Shown piece after piece: positions 1-8,334 of a stretch of DNA of 9,075 nucleotides (positions are counted from its first letter, which is position 1; the number at the start of each line of letters is the position of its first letter). Position numbers and translations under genes: made by a program. The notes beneath the pieces were generated by a model, which saw only the letters and a list, made by a program, of their open reading frames with translations, was not told where the DNA came from and made no database searches. This stretch comes from Chloroflexota bacterium (GTDB taxonomy: Bacteria > Chloroflexota > Dehalococcoidia > UBA2979), in NCBI GenBank assembly GCA_009391845.1, contig QWJG01000017.1:1-9075 (forward strand). The letters are read 5' to 3'.

Positions 1-1854
1 CAGGCGGACGCCGCGTCCGCGGCGATCCTCGAACGCCTCGCCGATCGCGCCGAGGCGGGAGACGCCGACGGTCTCGAGCTGCGCGGGCTCGGTGCGGAGT
101 TCGGGCCGGGCGCGCGCGACGGCGTGCGGCGACTGACCGAGGCGGGCGTCGTGACCGTCGAGGAGGTCCTCGATCGTCGCGACCCGCTGCGCGATCTGCT
201 GGTGGTGAAGCGGCCGCCGGTGGAGTTGATCGGGGCACAGCGCGCCGCATCCGCGGCGATCCGTGCCGGCATCGATCGCGCGGACGGCGCGGGCTTCGTG
301 CTGCACGGGGTGACGGGCAGCGGAAAGACCGAGGTGTACCTCGATACCTTGCGCCACACGGTGGAGCGCGGGCGGAGCGGGATCGTGCTGGTGCCGGAGA
401 TCGCGCTGACACCGCAGACGGTGCGCCGGTTCGCGGAGCGGTTCCCCGGGCGCGTCGGCGTGCTGCACTCGGGGTTGAGCCTCGGCGAGGCGTTCGATGA
501 GTGGCACGCGATCGCGGCTGGCTCCTACGACGTCGTGATTGGCTCGCGCTCGGCGATCTTCGCGCCGCAACCAGACCTCGGGTTGATCGTCGTCGACGAG
601 GGTCACGAGTGGACCTACAAGCAGTCCGAGCCGGCGCCGCGCTATGACGCGCGCACGGTCGCGATGGAGCTGGGCCGGATCAGCGGCGCGGCGGTGGTGT
701 ACGGCTCCGCGACGCCGGACGCCGAGCGCTGGCTGGCGGCGGACCGCGGGGAGTTGAGCCGCCTCGATTTGCCGAACCGGATCCGTCCGGTGTTGCAGCC
801 GGATGGCAGCTCGCAGCTCTGGCCGGTGGACGAACTGCCGGGGATCGAGCTGGTTGACATGCGGGGGGCGCGGGAGCTGTTCTCCTCGGAGTTGGTGAGC
901 GCCCTCGGCGAGACGCTGGACCGCGATGAGCAGGCGATCCTGTTCCTCAACCGCCGTGGCTTCGCCGCGTTCCTGCTGTGCAGCCGCGGCCATTCGCCGA
1001 TTTGCGGATCGTGCGACGTGGCGCTGGCGTTGCATCGCGGCGATGGCGGGCGGGAACGCCTCGTGTGTCACCAGTGCGGGCGCAACCGACCGGTCCCGGC
1101 GCGCTGCGCGGAGTCCGGCTGCGGCCACCCGCTGCGGGCGGTGAGCGCCGGCACGCAGCGCGTGGAGACCGAGGTCCGCCGTCACTTCCCGACGGCACGG
1201 ATCGTGCGCTGGGACCGCGATACGACGCGCACGGTTGAGCAACACGAGGCGAATCTGAACCAGTTCATGAACCACGAAGCGGACGTCCTCGTTGGCACGC
1301 AGATGGTCGCGAAGGGCCTCGATCTGCCGAACGTGACGCTGGTGGGGGTGGTGCTGGCGGACTACTCGCTGCGCGAGGGCGACTTCCGCGCGGGCGAGCG
1401 GACGTTCCAATTGCTGGTGCAGGTCGCGGGCCGCGCGGGTCGCGCCGAGCGCGATGGGCGCGTGTTGATCCAGACGTTGCAGCCGGAGCATCCGGCGATC
1501 CTCGCGGCGGCGGCACAGGACTCGGACGCGTTCTTCGAGGAAGAGTTGCGCTGGCGGGCGGAGCACGGCTACCCGCCGTTCCGGCGAATGGTGCGGCTGG
1601 TCTTCAGCCACCCGAACCTGGCGTTCGTGGCGGAGGAGGCGCATCGACTGACCGCGGAGTTGCGGCGCATCGCGCCGTCGTTGCCGAACGTCGAGGTGGT
1701 TGGGCCGACGCCGCCGGCGATTGCGCGCGTGCGCGGGCGGCACCGCTTGCAGGTGCTGATCTACGGCGACGATCCGACCGCGTTGATCGAGGTGTTGCCC
1801 GACGAGCTGCCGGTTGGCTGGATCGTGGATGTCGATCCGATGCAGGTGGGCTAG
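1..1854 (+). CDS. priA: Primosomal protein N' (replication restart helicase PriA), 5' end outside window
   Basis: PriA is the 3'-to-5' superfamily 2 helicase that recognises abandoned replication forks and starts primosome reassembly. The frame is open from base 1, so the N-terminal DNA-binding part lies off the left edge; 617 residues are present, against roughly 730-800 in the family. Visible motifs are Walker A GVTGSGKTEVY (from 307, Lys at 325), a Walker B DEGH box (595-606) followed by WTYKQ, motif III GSATP (703-717), VGTQMVAKG (1291-1317) and QVAGRAGR (1420-1443). Between the helicase lobes sits the cysteine-rich zinc region (979-1122), which is atypical: the usual first C-x2-C reads C-S-R-G-H, and the last pair is C-x4-C instead of C-x2-C. 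The helicase motifs look intact, unlike the degenerate PriA of many Actinobacteria. A GTG at 124 is the first possible internal start, but the open frame before it encodes PriA-like sequence, so it is not the true start. Confidence 0.95.
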   Translation, partial: QADAASAAILERLADRAEAGDADGLELRGLGAEFGPGARDGVRRLTEAGVVTVEEVLDRRDPLRDLLVVKRPPVELIGAQRAASAAIRAGIDRADGAGFVLHGVTGSGKTEVYLDTLRHTVERGRSGIVLVPEIALTPQTVRRFAERFPGRVGVLHSGLSLGEAFDEWHAIAAGSYDVVIGSRSAIFAPQPDLGLIVVDEGHEWTYKQSEPAPRYDARTVAMELGRISGAAVVYGSATPDAERWLAADRGELSRLDLPNRIRPVLQPDGSSQLWPVDELPGIELVDMRGARELFSSELVSALGETLDRDEQAILFLNRRGFAAFLLCSRGHSPICGSCDVALALHRGDGGRERLVCHQCGRNRPVPARCAESGCGHPLRAVSAGTQRVETEVRRHFPTARIVRWDRDTTRTVEQHEANLNQFMNHEADVLVGTQMVAKGLDLPNVTLVGVVLADYSLREGDFRAGERTFQLLVQVAGRAGRAERDGRVLIQTLQPEHPAILAAAAQDSDAFFEEELRWRAEHGYPPFRRMVRLVFSHPNLAFVAEEAHRLTAELRRIAPSLPNVEVVGPTPPAIARVRGRHRLQVLIYGDDPTALIEVLPDELPVGWIVDVDPMQVG

Positions 1855-1868
1855 CGCACCGCGGATCT

Positions 1869-1890
1869 CGCGCCCGGGATCGGGAGCGCG
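1869..1890 (+). terminator. Possible weak hairpin after priA
   Basis: CGCGC plus CCG (1869-1876) can pair with CGG plus GCGCG (1881-1890) around a GGAT loop, with a two-base GA bulge. No T-run follows. It may be an intrinsic-like stop for priA or simply chance pairing in GC-rich DNA. Confidence 0.2.
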
Positions 1891-1893
1891 GAG

Positions 1894-1922
1894 CGGACGC
1901 TGCGAGGGGGCTTCGATACACT
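1894..1922 (+). promoter_or_regulatory. Candidate promoter for the def-yajC-secDF operon
   Basis: A -10-like TACACT (1917-1922, four of six consensus bases) lies 17 bases after CGGACG (1894-1899), which keeps the GAC core of a -35 box. Transcription would start at about 1929-1931, at the ATG of a 10-codon mini-ORF, which would make the message leaderless. This is the only AT-containing -10-like block in the gap between priA and def. The match is modest and it is placed by eye. Confidence 0.3.
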
Positions 1923-1930
1923 CGCCGCCC

Positions 1931-1963
1931 ATGAGCAGTAGCCCGTCCTGGCGCGCCAAATGA
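1931..1963 (+). CDS. 10-codon mini-ORF coupled to def by ATGA overlap (possible leader peptide)
   Basis: The reading frame MSSSPSWRAK runs from ATG 1931 to a TGA that overlaps the def start codon as ATGA. The ATG sits about 8 bases after a -10-like box with no Shine-Dalgarno site, the arrangement expected for a leaderless transcript. The def ATG also lacks a ribosome site, so re-initiation from this mini-ORF is a plausible way of translating def. Alternatively the def annotation is simply leaderless or weakly initiated and this ORF is chance. It has no recognisable similarity to anything. Confidence 0.25.
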   Translation: MSSSPSWRAK

Positions 1964-2478
1964 CCGTGCGGCCGATCCGTTACCTGGGGGATCCGGTGCT
2001 TCGTCGACCCTCGAAGCGGGTGCGCCGCGTCGACGACTCGATTCGCCGGCTGATCGCGGACATGACGGAGTCGATGATCGAGGCGCAGGGCGTCGGAATC
2101 GCGGCGCCGCAGATCGGCGTCGGGCTGCGTGTCGTCGTGATCGGCATGCCGGACGAGGAGCCGTTCCCTCTGATTAATCCCGAGGTGATCAAGCGCGAAG
2201 GTGAACGGCGCCTGCAAGAGGGCTGCCTCTCCGTGCCCGGCTACCGAGGCGAGGTGACGCGCTCGCTTCAAGTGACCGTGAAGGCCCTCGACGGGCACGG
2301 CCGCGAGATTCGGATTAAGGCCGAGGACGACCTCCTCGCCCAGGCGCTCGAGCACGAGGTCGATCACCTGAACGGGACGCTCTACGTCGACCGGCTCGAC
2401 TCGAAGGCGGACCTCGTCAAGCTCGAAGTGGCGGATCCCTCGATGGCTGAACTGCGTCGCGAAGCTGACGAGGACTAG
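1960..2478 (+). CDS. def: Peptide deformylase
   Basis: This metalloenzyme removes the formyl group from the initiator methionine of new proteins in the cytoplasm. All three family motifs are present and intact in the 172-residue product: GVGIAAPQIG (residues 44-53), EGCLS (87-91, metal-binding Cys89) and HEVDH (132-136, metal-binding His132 and His136, catalytic Glu133). The length is normal for a bacterial type 1 enzyme. The ATG at 1960 gives a typical N-terminus ending in RYLGDPVLR; a GTG lies two codons later at 1966. There is no Shine-Dalgarno sequence before either. The stop codon touches the yajC start, so def is probably the first gene of a def-yajC-secD-secF operon that joins nascent-chain processing to protein export. 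Confidence 0.96.
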   Translation: MTVRPIRYLGDPVLRRPSKRVRRVDDSIRRLIADMTESMIEAQGVGIAAPQIGVGLRVVVIGMPDEEPFPLINPEVIKREGERRLQEGCLSVPGYRGEVTRSLQVTVKALDGHGREIRIKAEDDLLAQALEHEVDHLNGTLYVDRLDSKADLVKLEVADPSMAELRREADED

Positions 2479-2892
2479 ATGGAGTTCGTGCTCCTCCCGC
2501 TCGCGATCGTGTTGCTCTTCTACTTCATCCTCTTGAAGCCGATGCTGGACCAGCAAAAGAAGCACCGCGGCAACATCGCGAAGCTGGAGATCGGCGACGA
2601 GGTGCTGACGACCGGCGGTTTCTTCGCGATCGTGCTGGACATCGAGACGCAGGAGCAGGGGCCACCCGTAATCATCCTGGAGGTTGCGCCGGGCGTGGAA
2701 CTGGAGGGGACGCCGTCGGCGATCTCCGAGGTGAATCCGCGCGGACGACCGGAGCCGGACGATGACGCTGACGAGGGGTCCGGCGATTCGGACGCTTCCG
2801 GCCGCGGCGGTACCGGTGATCAGAACGAACGAGTCGAGGCGAAGCTGCGCGGCGGCACGGACGCACGCGCGCGGATCGAGGCGGCCGAGTGA
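2479..2892 (+). CDS. yajC: Preprotein translocase subunit YajC
   Basis: YajC is the small single-pass membrane partner of SecDF in the holo-translocon. The 137-residue product has one N-terminal membrane segment (about residues 4-19), then a KPMLDQQKKHR stretch matching the family's RP-QQK region, then the IGDEVLTTGGFFAIV core and an EVAPGVELEG strand. After residue 90 comes a highly acidic, Gly/Ser-rich tail (PEPDDDADEGSGDSD) that is probably disordered and makes the protein longer than many YajC proteins. The ATG follows the def stop directly, with GAGGA at 2470-2474 as ribosome site four bases upstream. Its TGA stop overlaps the GTG start of secD, which implies translational coupling. Confidence 0.93.
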   Translation: MEFVLLPLAIVLLFYFILLKPMLDQQKKHRGNIAKLEIGDEVLTTGGFFAIVLDIETQEQGPPVIILEVAPGVELEGTPSAISEVNPRGRPEPDDDADEGSGDSDASGRGGTGDQNERVEAKLRGGTDARARIEAAE

Positions 2893-4331
2893 GCTCGAAA
2901 CGGATGGGGCCACTCGTCGGGGTGCTGCTGCTCACGGTGGCAGCGCTGTACGTGATCTGGCCGAGCCAGCCCAACGACTTCCTGCCGAGCGGCATCCCGT
3001 GGCCGGAGGGCCAGGGCGTCAAGATCGGGAGCTTCGAACGCGAGACGATGCGGCTGGGGCTCGACCTGCAGGGCGGGACGCGGCTGCTGCTGCGCGCCAC
3101 GCCACCCGAGGGCTTCGACGGCGACATCGATGACGCGCTGGAGGGGACGATCCGCGTGCTGCGCCGCCGCGTCGACTCCACCGGCGTGGCCGAAGCGGAG
3201 ATCACGAAACAGGGCAGCTCGAACATCGCGATCCAACTCCCCGGGCTGACGCCGGAGGAGGCGCAGTCACTCCTCGGGCGTACCGCGCAGCTCCGCTTCT
3301 GTGAGCCGGCGACGTCGCGGCTCTCGGAACTCGGCGCGTGCGACCCGGCCGGGCAATGGCAGCAAGCAACCGGCGTGGCCGGAGGGCGCGAGATCGCGTT
3401 GACCGGCCGCTTCCTGCGCCCGAACGCCTTCGTATCCACGGACGCGATCGGGAATCCCGCGGTCTCCTTCGAGATGCAGAACGAAGGACCGGAGTTGTTC
3501 GAGCAGGTGACGACGCGGCTGCTCCAGCAACCGATGGCGATCTTCCTGGACGACGAACTGATCTCCGCTCCGAACATCCAGGGGATCATTCGCGACCGCG
3601 GCCAGATCACCGGGCTCTCGCTCGACCGAGCGCAGGAGCTGGTGATCCAGCTCAACTCCGGTGCACTGCCGCTGGAGCTGACCGTGCTGCAGGAGCAGAC
3701 CGTCGACGCGACGCTGGGCGAGGATTCGGTGCAGCGTTCGGTGCTTGCGGGCGAGGTCGGTCTGCTGATCGTCGCGCTGTTCATGGTGCTGTATTACCGG
3801 CTGCCGGGCCTGATCGCGGCGGGCGCGCTGGCGGTCTACGCGATCCTCACGCTGGCGGTGTTCAAGCTCGTCCCGGTCACGCTCACCCTCGCCGGAATCG
3901 GTGCCTTCGTGCTCTCCGTTGGTATGGCGGTGGACGCGAACATCCTGGTCTTCGAACGGATGAAAGAGGAGCTGCGCGCGGGGCGGTCGTACGCCGCGTC
4001 GCTGCAATCCGGGTTCGATCGGGCGTGGCCGTCGATCCGTGACTCGAACGTCGCGACGCTGATCACCTGCGCGATCCTGTTCGTGCTGGGCGGCGGCATC
4101 GAGGTGCCGTTCCTGGGCACCTTCGATGCGCCGCTGGTGCAGGGCTTCGCGGTGACGCTGGCGATTGGTGTCCTCGTCTCGATGTTCAGCGCGCTCACCG
4201 TGACGCGGATCATGATGCGATCGCTGATCGGGACGCGACTCGTCTCACAGCCAGACTGGCTGGCGGCCGACGTGCGCGATCAACGGACTCCGCTCGAACG
4301 CAATACCGGACCGGCAGAGGGTGGCGATTAA
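2889..4331 (+). CDS. secD: Protein translocase subunit SecD
   Basis: SecD with SecF forms an RND-type membrane complex that uses the proton gradient to pull exported proteins out of the SecYEG channel. The product has 480 residues. It has an N-terminal membrane segment (about 8-24), then LGLDLQGGTRLLL (57-69), the RRRVDSTGV/IAIQLPG segment of the P1 domain, and a C-terminal five-helix block (about 288-436). That block holds the D4 motif GMAVDANILVFERMKEE (345-361) and the VQGFAVTLAIGVLVSMFSAL helix. Cys138 and Cys151 lie in the extracytoplasmic part and could form a disulfide. The GTG start overlaps the yajC stop by four bases, and the stop codon is adjacent to the secF ATG. Its length is in the usual range for a two-gene SecD/SecF arrangement. 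Confidence 0.96.
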   Translation: MSSKRMGPLVGVLLLTVAALYVIWPSQPNDFLPSGIPWPEGQGVKIGSFERETMRLGLDLQGGTRLLLRATPPEGFDGDIDDALEGTIRVLRRRVDSTGVAEAEITKQGSSNIAIQLPGLTPEEAQSLLGRTAQLRFCEPATSRLSELGACDPAGQWQQATGVAGGREIALTGRFLRPNAFVSTDAIGNPAVSFEMQNEGPELFEQVTTRLLQQPMAIFLDDELISAPNIQGIIRDRGQITGLSLDRAQELVIQLNSGALPLELTVLQEQTVDATLGEDSVQRSVLAGEVGLLIVALFMVLYYRLPGLIAAGALAVYAILTLAVFKLVPVTLTLAGIGAFVLSVGMAVDANILVFERMKEELRAGRSYAASLQSGFDRAWPSIRDSNVATLITCAILFVLGGGIEVPFLGTFDAPLVQGFAVTLAIGVLVSMFSALTVTRIMMRSLIGTRLVSQPDWLAADVRDQRTPLERNTGPAEGGD

Positions 4332-5633
4332 ATGAAGATCGACCTCGTTGGTTCTCGTGGCTGGCTGTTTCTGGGGAGCGGGATCGCGGTCCTCGTCTCA
4401 CTGATCCTGCTGGCGATCCCGCCAGCGCTGGTGCCGGGTATCGAGTTCACCTCCGGTACCACGACGCTGCTGCGCTTCGAGCGCAACGTGACGCAGGCGG
4501 AGCTGCGGACGGCGTACGCGGACCTCGATCACTCGGAGGCCCGGATCCAGTCTTCGGGCGTCAACGAATACCTGATCCGGACGAACCAGCTCGAGGTCCC
4601 CGAGGGCGGCTTCAGCGAGGTTGCGCCGGGCAACACGGGGTTGCCGACACAAGCGGTGGGGCCGCAGCCGCTGGAGGACCTCGGGACGGTCGTGCTCGGC
4701 GCCGCTGGGTCGGACGCCGAGGTGGCGTACCTGCGCGAGCCGTTCAACGACAACGTCTGTGAACTCGGCGGCATCGCCGGGCGTGTCGATCCCGGGACGC
4801 AGGGGATCGTGCGCGAGATTCACCAGGAATGCGGGGGCGGCGCGGAGCTGGTCTACCGCGTGCAGGTGGACGACCAGCTCGGCTACGTGAAAGCGGGCGA
4901 CACGCAGCTCTTCGTCCCGAAGGACGAGCCCGAGGCTGCCCCGATCGACGAGGCGACCTTCGGCGAACGCGCGGTGATCGAGGCGGAGCTGACCTCGCGA
5001 TTCGGGCCGTTCGAGGTGCTCGAGTTCGCGTCCGTGTCGCCGGTGGTCTCCCGCGTCGCGGTACGCAACGCCTCCGTCGCGGTGGTCGTGGCGTCGCTAT
5101 TCATCATGGCCTACGTGGCGTTCGCATTCGCGAGCGTGCCGAAGCCGTTCCGCTATGCGACCTGCGCGATCGTCGCGCTGGTGCACGACGTGGTAATTGT
5201 GCTTGGCGCGTTCTCGCTGTTCGGGAAGCTGTTCGGTACAGAGATCAACCTGATGTTCGTGACGGCGCTGCTGACGGTCGTCGGGTTCTCGGTGCATGAC
5301 TCGATCGTGGTATTCGACCGGATCCGGGAGAACGTCCGGATGTCGCCGCACGCGCCGCTACGTGACAACGTGAATGCGGCGTTGGTGCAGACGATGTCGC
5401 GTTCGCTGAACACCTCGATCACGCTGCTGCTGACGGTGACGGCGATGCTGTTGCTGGGCGGCGACACGATCCGGGCATTCCTGCTCACGATCCTCGTGGG
5501 TGTGATCGCCGGCGTGTACTCGAGCATCGGGATCGCCGCGCAGCTCCTCGTGGCGTGGGAGGAAGGCGACTTCGGTCGCTGGATGCGGCGCGTCCGTGGC
5601 GGGTCCAAGGTGGAGACGGCAGAGCAGGCGTAG
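4332..5633 (+). CDS. secF: Protein translocase subunit SecF with enlarged extracytoplasmic domain
   Basis: SecF is the partner of SecD in the proton-driven export complex. The family signatures are clear: GIEFTSGT (residues 36-43), FASVSPVVS (232-240), a second-helix VHDVVIVLGAFSLFG (284-298), and VGFSVHDSIVVFDRIREN (317-334), the equivalent of the GYSINDTVVVFDRIRE block in other bacteria. There are six likely membrane segments, one at about 11-33 and five after residue 247. The protein has 433 residues, about 100 more than common SecF. The surplus lies between about 85 and 215, inside the first extracytoplasmic domain, and contains Cys143 and Cys167. The ATG immediately follows the secD stop; AGAGG at 4316-4320 is a rather distant ribosome site. 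The last gene of the apparent operon may instead be the following exchanger. Confidence 0.95.
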   Translation: MKIDLVGSRGWLFLGSGIAVLVSLILLAIPPALVPGIEFTSGTTTLLRFERNVTQAELRTAYADLDHSEARIQSSGVNEYLIRTNQLEVPEGGFSEVAPGNTGLPTQAVGPQPLEDLGTVVLGAAGSDAEVAYLREPFNDNVCELGGIAGRVDPGTQGIVREIHQECGGGAELVYRVQVDDQLGYVKAGDTQLFVPKDEPEAAPIDEATFGERAVIEAELTSRFGPFEVLEFASVSPVVSRVAVRNASVAVVVASLFIMAYVAFAFASVPKPFRYATCAIVALVHDVVIVLGAFSLFGKLFGTEINLMFVTALLTVVGFSVHDSIVVFDRIRENVRMSPHAPLRDNVNAALVQTMSRSLNTSITLLLTVTAMLLLGGDTIRAFLLTILVGVIAGVYSSIGIAAQLLVAWEEGDFGRWMRRVRGGSKVETAEQA

Positions 5634-5660
5634 CGGGCGGCCCTCGTCCCGGATCGTTCG

Positions 5661-5668
5661 AGGAGAGA
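5661..5668 (+). promoter_or_regulatory. Strong ribosome binding site before the exchanger gene
   Basis: AGGAGAGA is the best Shine-Dalgarno match in the window. The codon at the expected distance (5672) is GTC, which is not a standard start; TTG 5687 and GTG 5690 are about 20 bases away. This conflict makes the start of the downstream gene uncertain. Confidence 0.45.
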
Positions 5669-5686
5669 TTCGTCGACACCACTACG

Positions 5687-6781
<1,095 letters not shown>

Positions 6782-6806
6782 CCGGAGGCGTTTTGCGGTT
6801 GTTCGA

Positions 6807-6834
6807 CCGGGAGCACTGCGCGCTCGGCTCCCGG
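6807..6834 (+). terminator. Perfect 8-bp hairpin between exchanger and MFS genes
   Basis: CCGGGAGC (6807-6814) pairs exactly with GCTCCCGG (6827-6834) across a 12-base loop, 26 bases after the exchanger stop codon. It is well placed to end the upstream operon, but no T-run follows on either strand, so it would be a stem without the classical tail. Confidence 0.4.
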
Positions 6835-6881
6835 AATCGGTGCTGAGCGTGCATCGTTTAGGCCATCTCCGGCATTACTGA

Positions 6882-6911
6882 AATGCATGGTTCTAAGCTG
6901 AACTATGCATT
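6882..6911 (+). promoter_or_regulatory. 30-base dyad overlapping the MFS start codon (operator or start-site hairpin)
   Basis: The arms AATGCAT (6882-6888) and ATGCATT (6905-6911) are exact inverted complements. After one G/T position the inner arms GTTC (6890-6893) and GAAC (6900-6903) also pair, leaving a six-base centre. The ATG of the transporter gene at 6905 is inside the right arm. As DNA this fits a dimeric repressor's operator; as RNA it would hide the start codon. It is AT-rich against a GC-rich background, which makes a chance dyad less likely. Confidence 0.45.
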
Positions 6912-8281
6912 GGACGCATTACTCACGCACCCCTAGCTTCGGCGAAGCGGCTCCACGGTCGCGACGGAGGGGGCGACGGAGGCCGGCGCAAGCACAACAA
7001 CACGAGGCACCGGCGGCGTCGAGTGCGCTACCCACAGCGCCACAGCCACTGCCGAGCCTGCGCGACCCGAGGTACTACGGCTGGACGGTGCTGGCGGCTT
7101 GTTCGTCGGCGCTCTTCGGTGCCGTCGCGCTGTCGAATCCGGTCCTCGGAGCGTTCGTCGAACCGCTCGAGACTGCATTCGGCTGGAGCCGTACCGAGCT
7201 GTCGATCGGTCTGACGGCTGGCATGTTCGGCTCGGCTACGACCGCGCCGCTCGTGGGGATGCTACTCGACCGCCACGGCGGGCGCTGGGTGATGACCGCC
7301 GCCGCCGCGGTGATGTGCGCGGTGCTCGTGCCCCTGGCGACGATGAACGCGCTCTGGCAGCTCACCGTGCTCTGCGGCATCGGGCGAATGGTTCAGGGCA
7401 GCGCGCTGCGCAGCGCGACCTATGTCGTATCCTCGAACTGGTTTGTGCGGCGTCGCCCGCTGGCGAACGGCGTGGTGTCGACCGCCGAGCGGGTCGGGCA
7501 GGGCACGATGCCGCTCGCCCTCTCGTTCCTGATCGCAGCCGCCGGCTGGCGCGGAGGCTGGTTCGCGCTGTCGATCGCCGTCTTCGTCTTCACCCTCATC
7601 CCGGTCGCCCTCTGGGTGCGCCGCCGTCCCGAGGACCACGGGCTGCTCCCGGATGGCGATGCGGAGGCAAATGCAGCGGCGCATTCTCTGGAGAGCGACC
7701 TGACGCTGCGCGAGGCGTGGCACACCTCGGCCTACTGGTCGCTGGCGGCGGCGCTGGTGCTCTTCACGCTGGGCGCGGCGGTGGTGAACTTCCACACCAT
7801 CCCGCTGCTCCAGGAGCAGGATCTGTCGCTCTCCGAGGCAGCCGGGGCCGTCACCGCCTTCTCGATCGCCGGGATCGCTGGCGGGCTGCTCGCGGGGCCG
7901 GTCGCGCTGCGCACCACCTCGCGAGGTGCGTTCGCCGGCTCGCTGGCGCTGCAGGGCGTCGCCGTGCTGTTGCTCGGCAACGCCTCGACGCCGCTTGAGG
8001 CGGGCGGCGCGGCGCTGCTCTACGGGCTCCCGTTCGGCGCGGCGATCCCGCTCGCCAACACCGTCGTCGCCGATACCTTCGGCCGCCGCGCGCTGGGCAC
8101 CATCCGCGGATCAATCGAGCCGGCGCAGCTCCCGATGATGGCCCTCGGCCCGCTCGCGGCGAGCATCTGGTTCGACGTGTCCGGCTCCTACGCCGGGCCC
8201 GTGCTGTTCGTGTCGGCCTCGTTCTTCCTCGCCGCGCTGTCGTTGCTTGTCACGGGCCGATCCGCCAGCCGTGTTCGGTAA
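6905..8281 (+). CDS. Major facilitator superfamily transporter, OFA/monocarboxylate-like
   Basis: A 12-helix secondary transporter of the inner membrane; the substrate cannot be told from sequence. Recognisable features are DPRYYGWTVLAAC at the first helix, FGWSRTELS before helix 2, the loop 2-3 motif GMLLDRHGGR (MFS motif A variant), NWFVRRRPLANGVV after helix 4, AAGWRGGWFAL, and a central cytoplasmic loop RRRPEDHGLLPDG followed by LREAWHTSAYW opening the second half. These are typical of the oxalate/formate-antiporter-like and monocarboxylate-like branches. The first 53 or so residues before YYGW are hydrophilic, strongly basic (RSRRRGRRR) and Pro/Ala rich, unusual for the family. No ATG, GTG or TTG occurs in frame between 6905 and 7088, so this start is forced unless a CTG (7049, 7058) is used or the region contains an error. 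No ribosome site precedes the ATG, which lies inside a large dyad. Confidence 0.88.
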   Translation: MHWTHYSRTPSFGEAAPRSRRRGRRRPAQAQQHEAPAASSALPTAPQPLPSLRDPRYYGWTVLAACSSALFGAVALSNPVLGAFVEPLETAFGWSRTELSIGLTAGMFGSATTAPLVGMLLDRHGGRWVMTAAAAVMCAVLVPLATMNALWQLTVLCGIGRMVQGSALRSATYVVSSNWFVRRRPLANGVVSTAERVGQGTMPLALSFLIAAAGWRGGWFALSIAVFVFTLIPVALWVRRRPEDHGLLPDGDAEANAAAHSLESDLTLREAWHTSAYWSLAAALVLFTLGAAVVNFHTIPLLQEQDLSLSEAAGAVTAFSIAGIAGGLLAGPVALRTTSRGAFAGSLALQGVAVLLLGNASTPLEAGGAALLYGLPFGAAIPLANTVVADTFGRRALGTIRGSIEPAQLPMMALGPLAASIWFDVSGSYAGPVLFVSASFFLAALSLLVTGRSASRVR

Positions 8282-8288
8282 GGGCGGC

Positions 8289-8310
8289 ACGAGAGGGCGG
8301 CCGTTCTCGT
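8289..8310. terminator. Candidate bidirectional terminator between convergent genes
   Basis: ACGAGA (8289-8294) pairs with TCTCGT (8305-8310) across a GC-rich 10-base loop. It lies just after the MFS stop and 25 bases before the stop of the minus-strand gene, so it could end transcripts from both sides. The stem is short and there is no clear T-run. Confidence 0.25.
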
Positions 8311-8334
8311 TGGCTGGCGTTCGTCCGAGGAGGC

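Noticed and set aside
2672..3784. Long minus-strand 370-residue ORF
   Set aside because: Ser/Arg/Pro-rich shadow of yajC and secD, which carry clear family motifs on the plus strand.
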